Shown: positions 63,719 through 64,000 of the stretch, piece after piece
How the letters are laid out: every line of letters begins with the position of its first letter
How positions within the stretch are numbered: position 1 is the first letter of the stretch
Assembly (NCBI GenBank): GCA_947497945.1
Contig: CANMIP010000003.1
Coordinates: forward strand, 62,001-126,000
Origin: an uncultured Tropicimonas sp.
GTDB lineage: Bacteria > Pseudomonadota > Alphaproteobacteria > Rhodobacterales > Rhodobacteraceae
Length of the DNA: 64,000 nucleotides
Reading direction: 5' to 3'
Notes under the pieces: generated by a model
The model's input: only the letters and a program-made list of their open reading frames with translations
The model's database searches: none
Told to the model about the DNA's origin: nothing
Translations under genes and position numbers: made by a program

Positions 63719-64000
63719 TCAGAACGGGCTGTCCGGATAGTAGAACTTCTCGGCATTGTCCTGGGTGATCAGCACGGAGCCGATCACGAACTTGCCGGAG
63801 ACCGGCGCGTTGGAGACGAAGTTCAGCGCCGTCATTTCGATGGCCGTGGCGGACATCGACGGCGGATAGGTCACGTTGGCCTTGATCGTCGGGTCGCCAT
63901 CGGCCACGCGCTTGATCATCTCCTTCATGCCGGCGCCGCCAAGCACCCACATCTCGTCCGTGCGGTCTGCTTCCTTCATCGCGCCCAGCACACCGATGGC
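63719..64000 (-). CDS. Sugar-type ABC transporter substrate-binding protein, C-terminal part
   Basis: Partial gene; the reading frame is open to the right edge, so the start lies outside the window. The 93 visible residues match the end of a periplasmic-binding-protein-type-1/4 (ribose/xylose-like) solute-binding protein: DEMWVLGGAGMKEMIKRVAD, VTYPPSMSATAIEMTALNF and KFVIGSVLITQDNAEKFYYP. The ligand cannot be determined. Followed by a strong terminator. Confidence 0.8.
   Translation of the reverse strand, partial: AIGVLGAMKEADRTDEMWVLGGAGMKEMIKRVADGDPTIKANVTYPPSMSATAIEMTALNFVSNAPVSGKFVIGSVLITQDNAEKFYYPDSPF

Overview
This window is high-GC chromosomal DNA from an alphaproteobacterium, most likely a member of the Rhodobacteraceae/Roseobacteraceae. 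The evidence is a nuo operon interrupted by small accessory genes typical of that family, a Paracoccus-type sox cluster with a divergent soxS-soxR-soxT arm, a leucine-degradation (liu) cluster, and the der-bamB-yfgM order. I saw no rRNA, tRNA, CRISPR array or insertion sequence. Most genes lie on the minus strand.

Layout. (1) 230-4050: der, a bamB-like lipoprotein and a yfgM-like membrane protein, all minus. (2) 4410-6060: pdeM, then the ruin of a TRAP-transporter dctP gene. (3) 6285-24839: the complete 14-subunit complex I operon, read from nuoA (24839) down to nuoN (6344) and closed by a strong terminator. Eight extra genes sit inside it: a hotdog thioesterase, DUF5337, a zinc-ribbon membrane protein, DUF5333, a 28-residue peptide, a lipoprotein and two carboxymuconolactone-decarboxylase-fold proteins. 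(4) 25670-28299: a PiT phosphate transporter with a triple pho-box-like repeat upstream, a NUDIX hydrolase and a secreted protein. (5) 28389-41701: a liu operon for leucine/isovalerate catabolism (liuA, acyl-CoA synthetase, liuB, liuD, liuE, liuC) interleaved with envelope proteins and unknowns, with a perfect 10-bp-arm palindrome in front of liuA. (6) 41878-47231: mmsA with a divergent LysR regulator, a CBS protein, coaD and a DUF808 membrane protein. (7) 47334-60924: the sox thiosulfate-oxidation cluster. soxVWW, soxXYZABCDEF and a DUF302 gene are on the minus strand; soxS, soxR and soxT are on the plus strand. Candidate SoxR sites lie in both control regions and a terminator hairpin lies between soxA and soxB. 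(8) 61209-64000: a DUF1045 gene facing a decayed phnN (a remnant of phosphonate/C-P lyase functions), a possible 48-residue membrane peptide, and the C-terminal end of a sugar-type ABC substrate-binding protein that runs off the window.

How it works together. The picture is of an aerobic heterotroph that takes electrons from NADH (complex I), leucine and valine catabolism (liu, mmsA) and reduced sulfur (sox). SoxXA loads thiosulfate onto SoxYZ, SoxB hydrolyses sulfate off, SoxCD oxidises the remaining sulfane, and SoxV/SoxW/SoxS keep the periplasmic thiols reduced. The two clear pseudogenes (dctP, phnN) point to recent loss of accessory transport and phosphonate functions.
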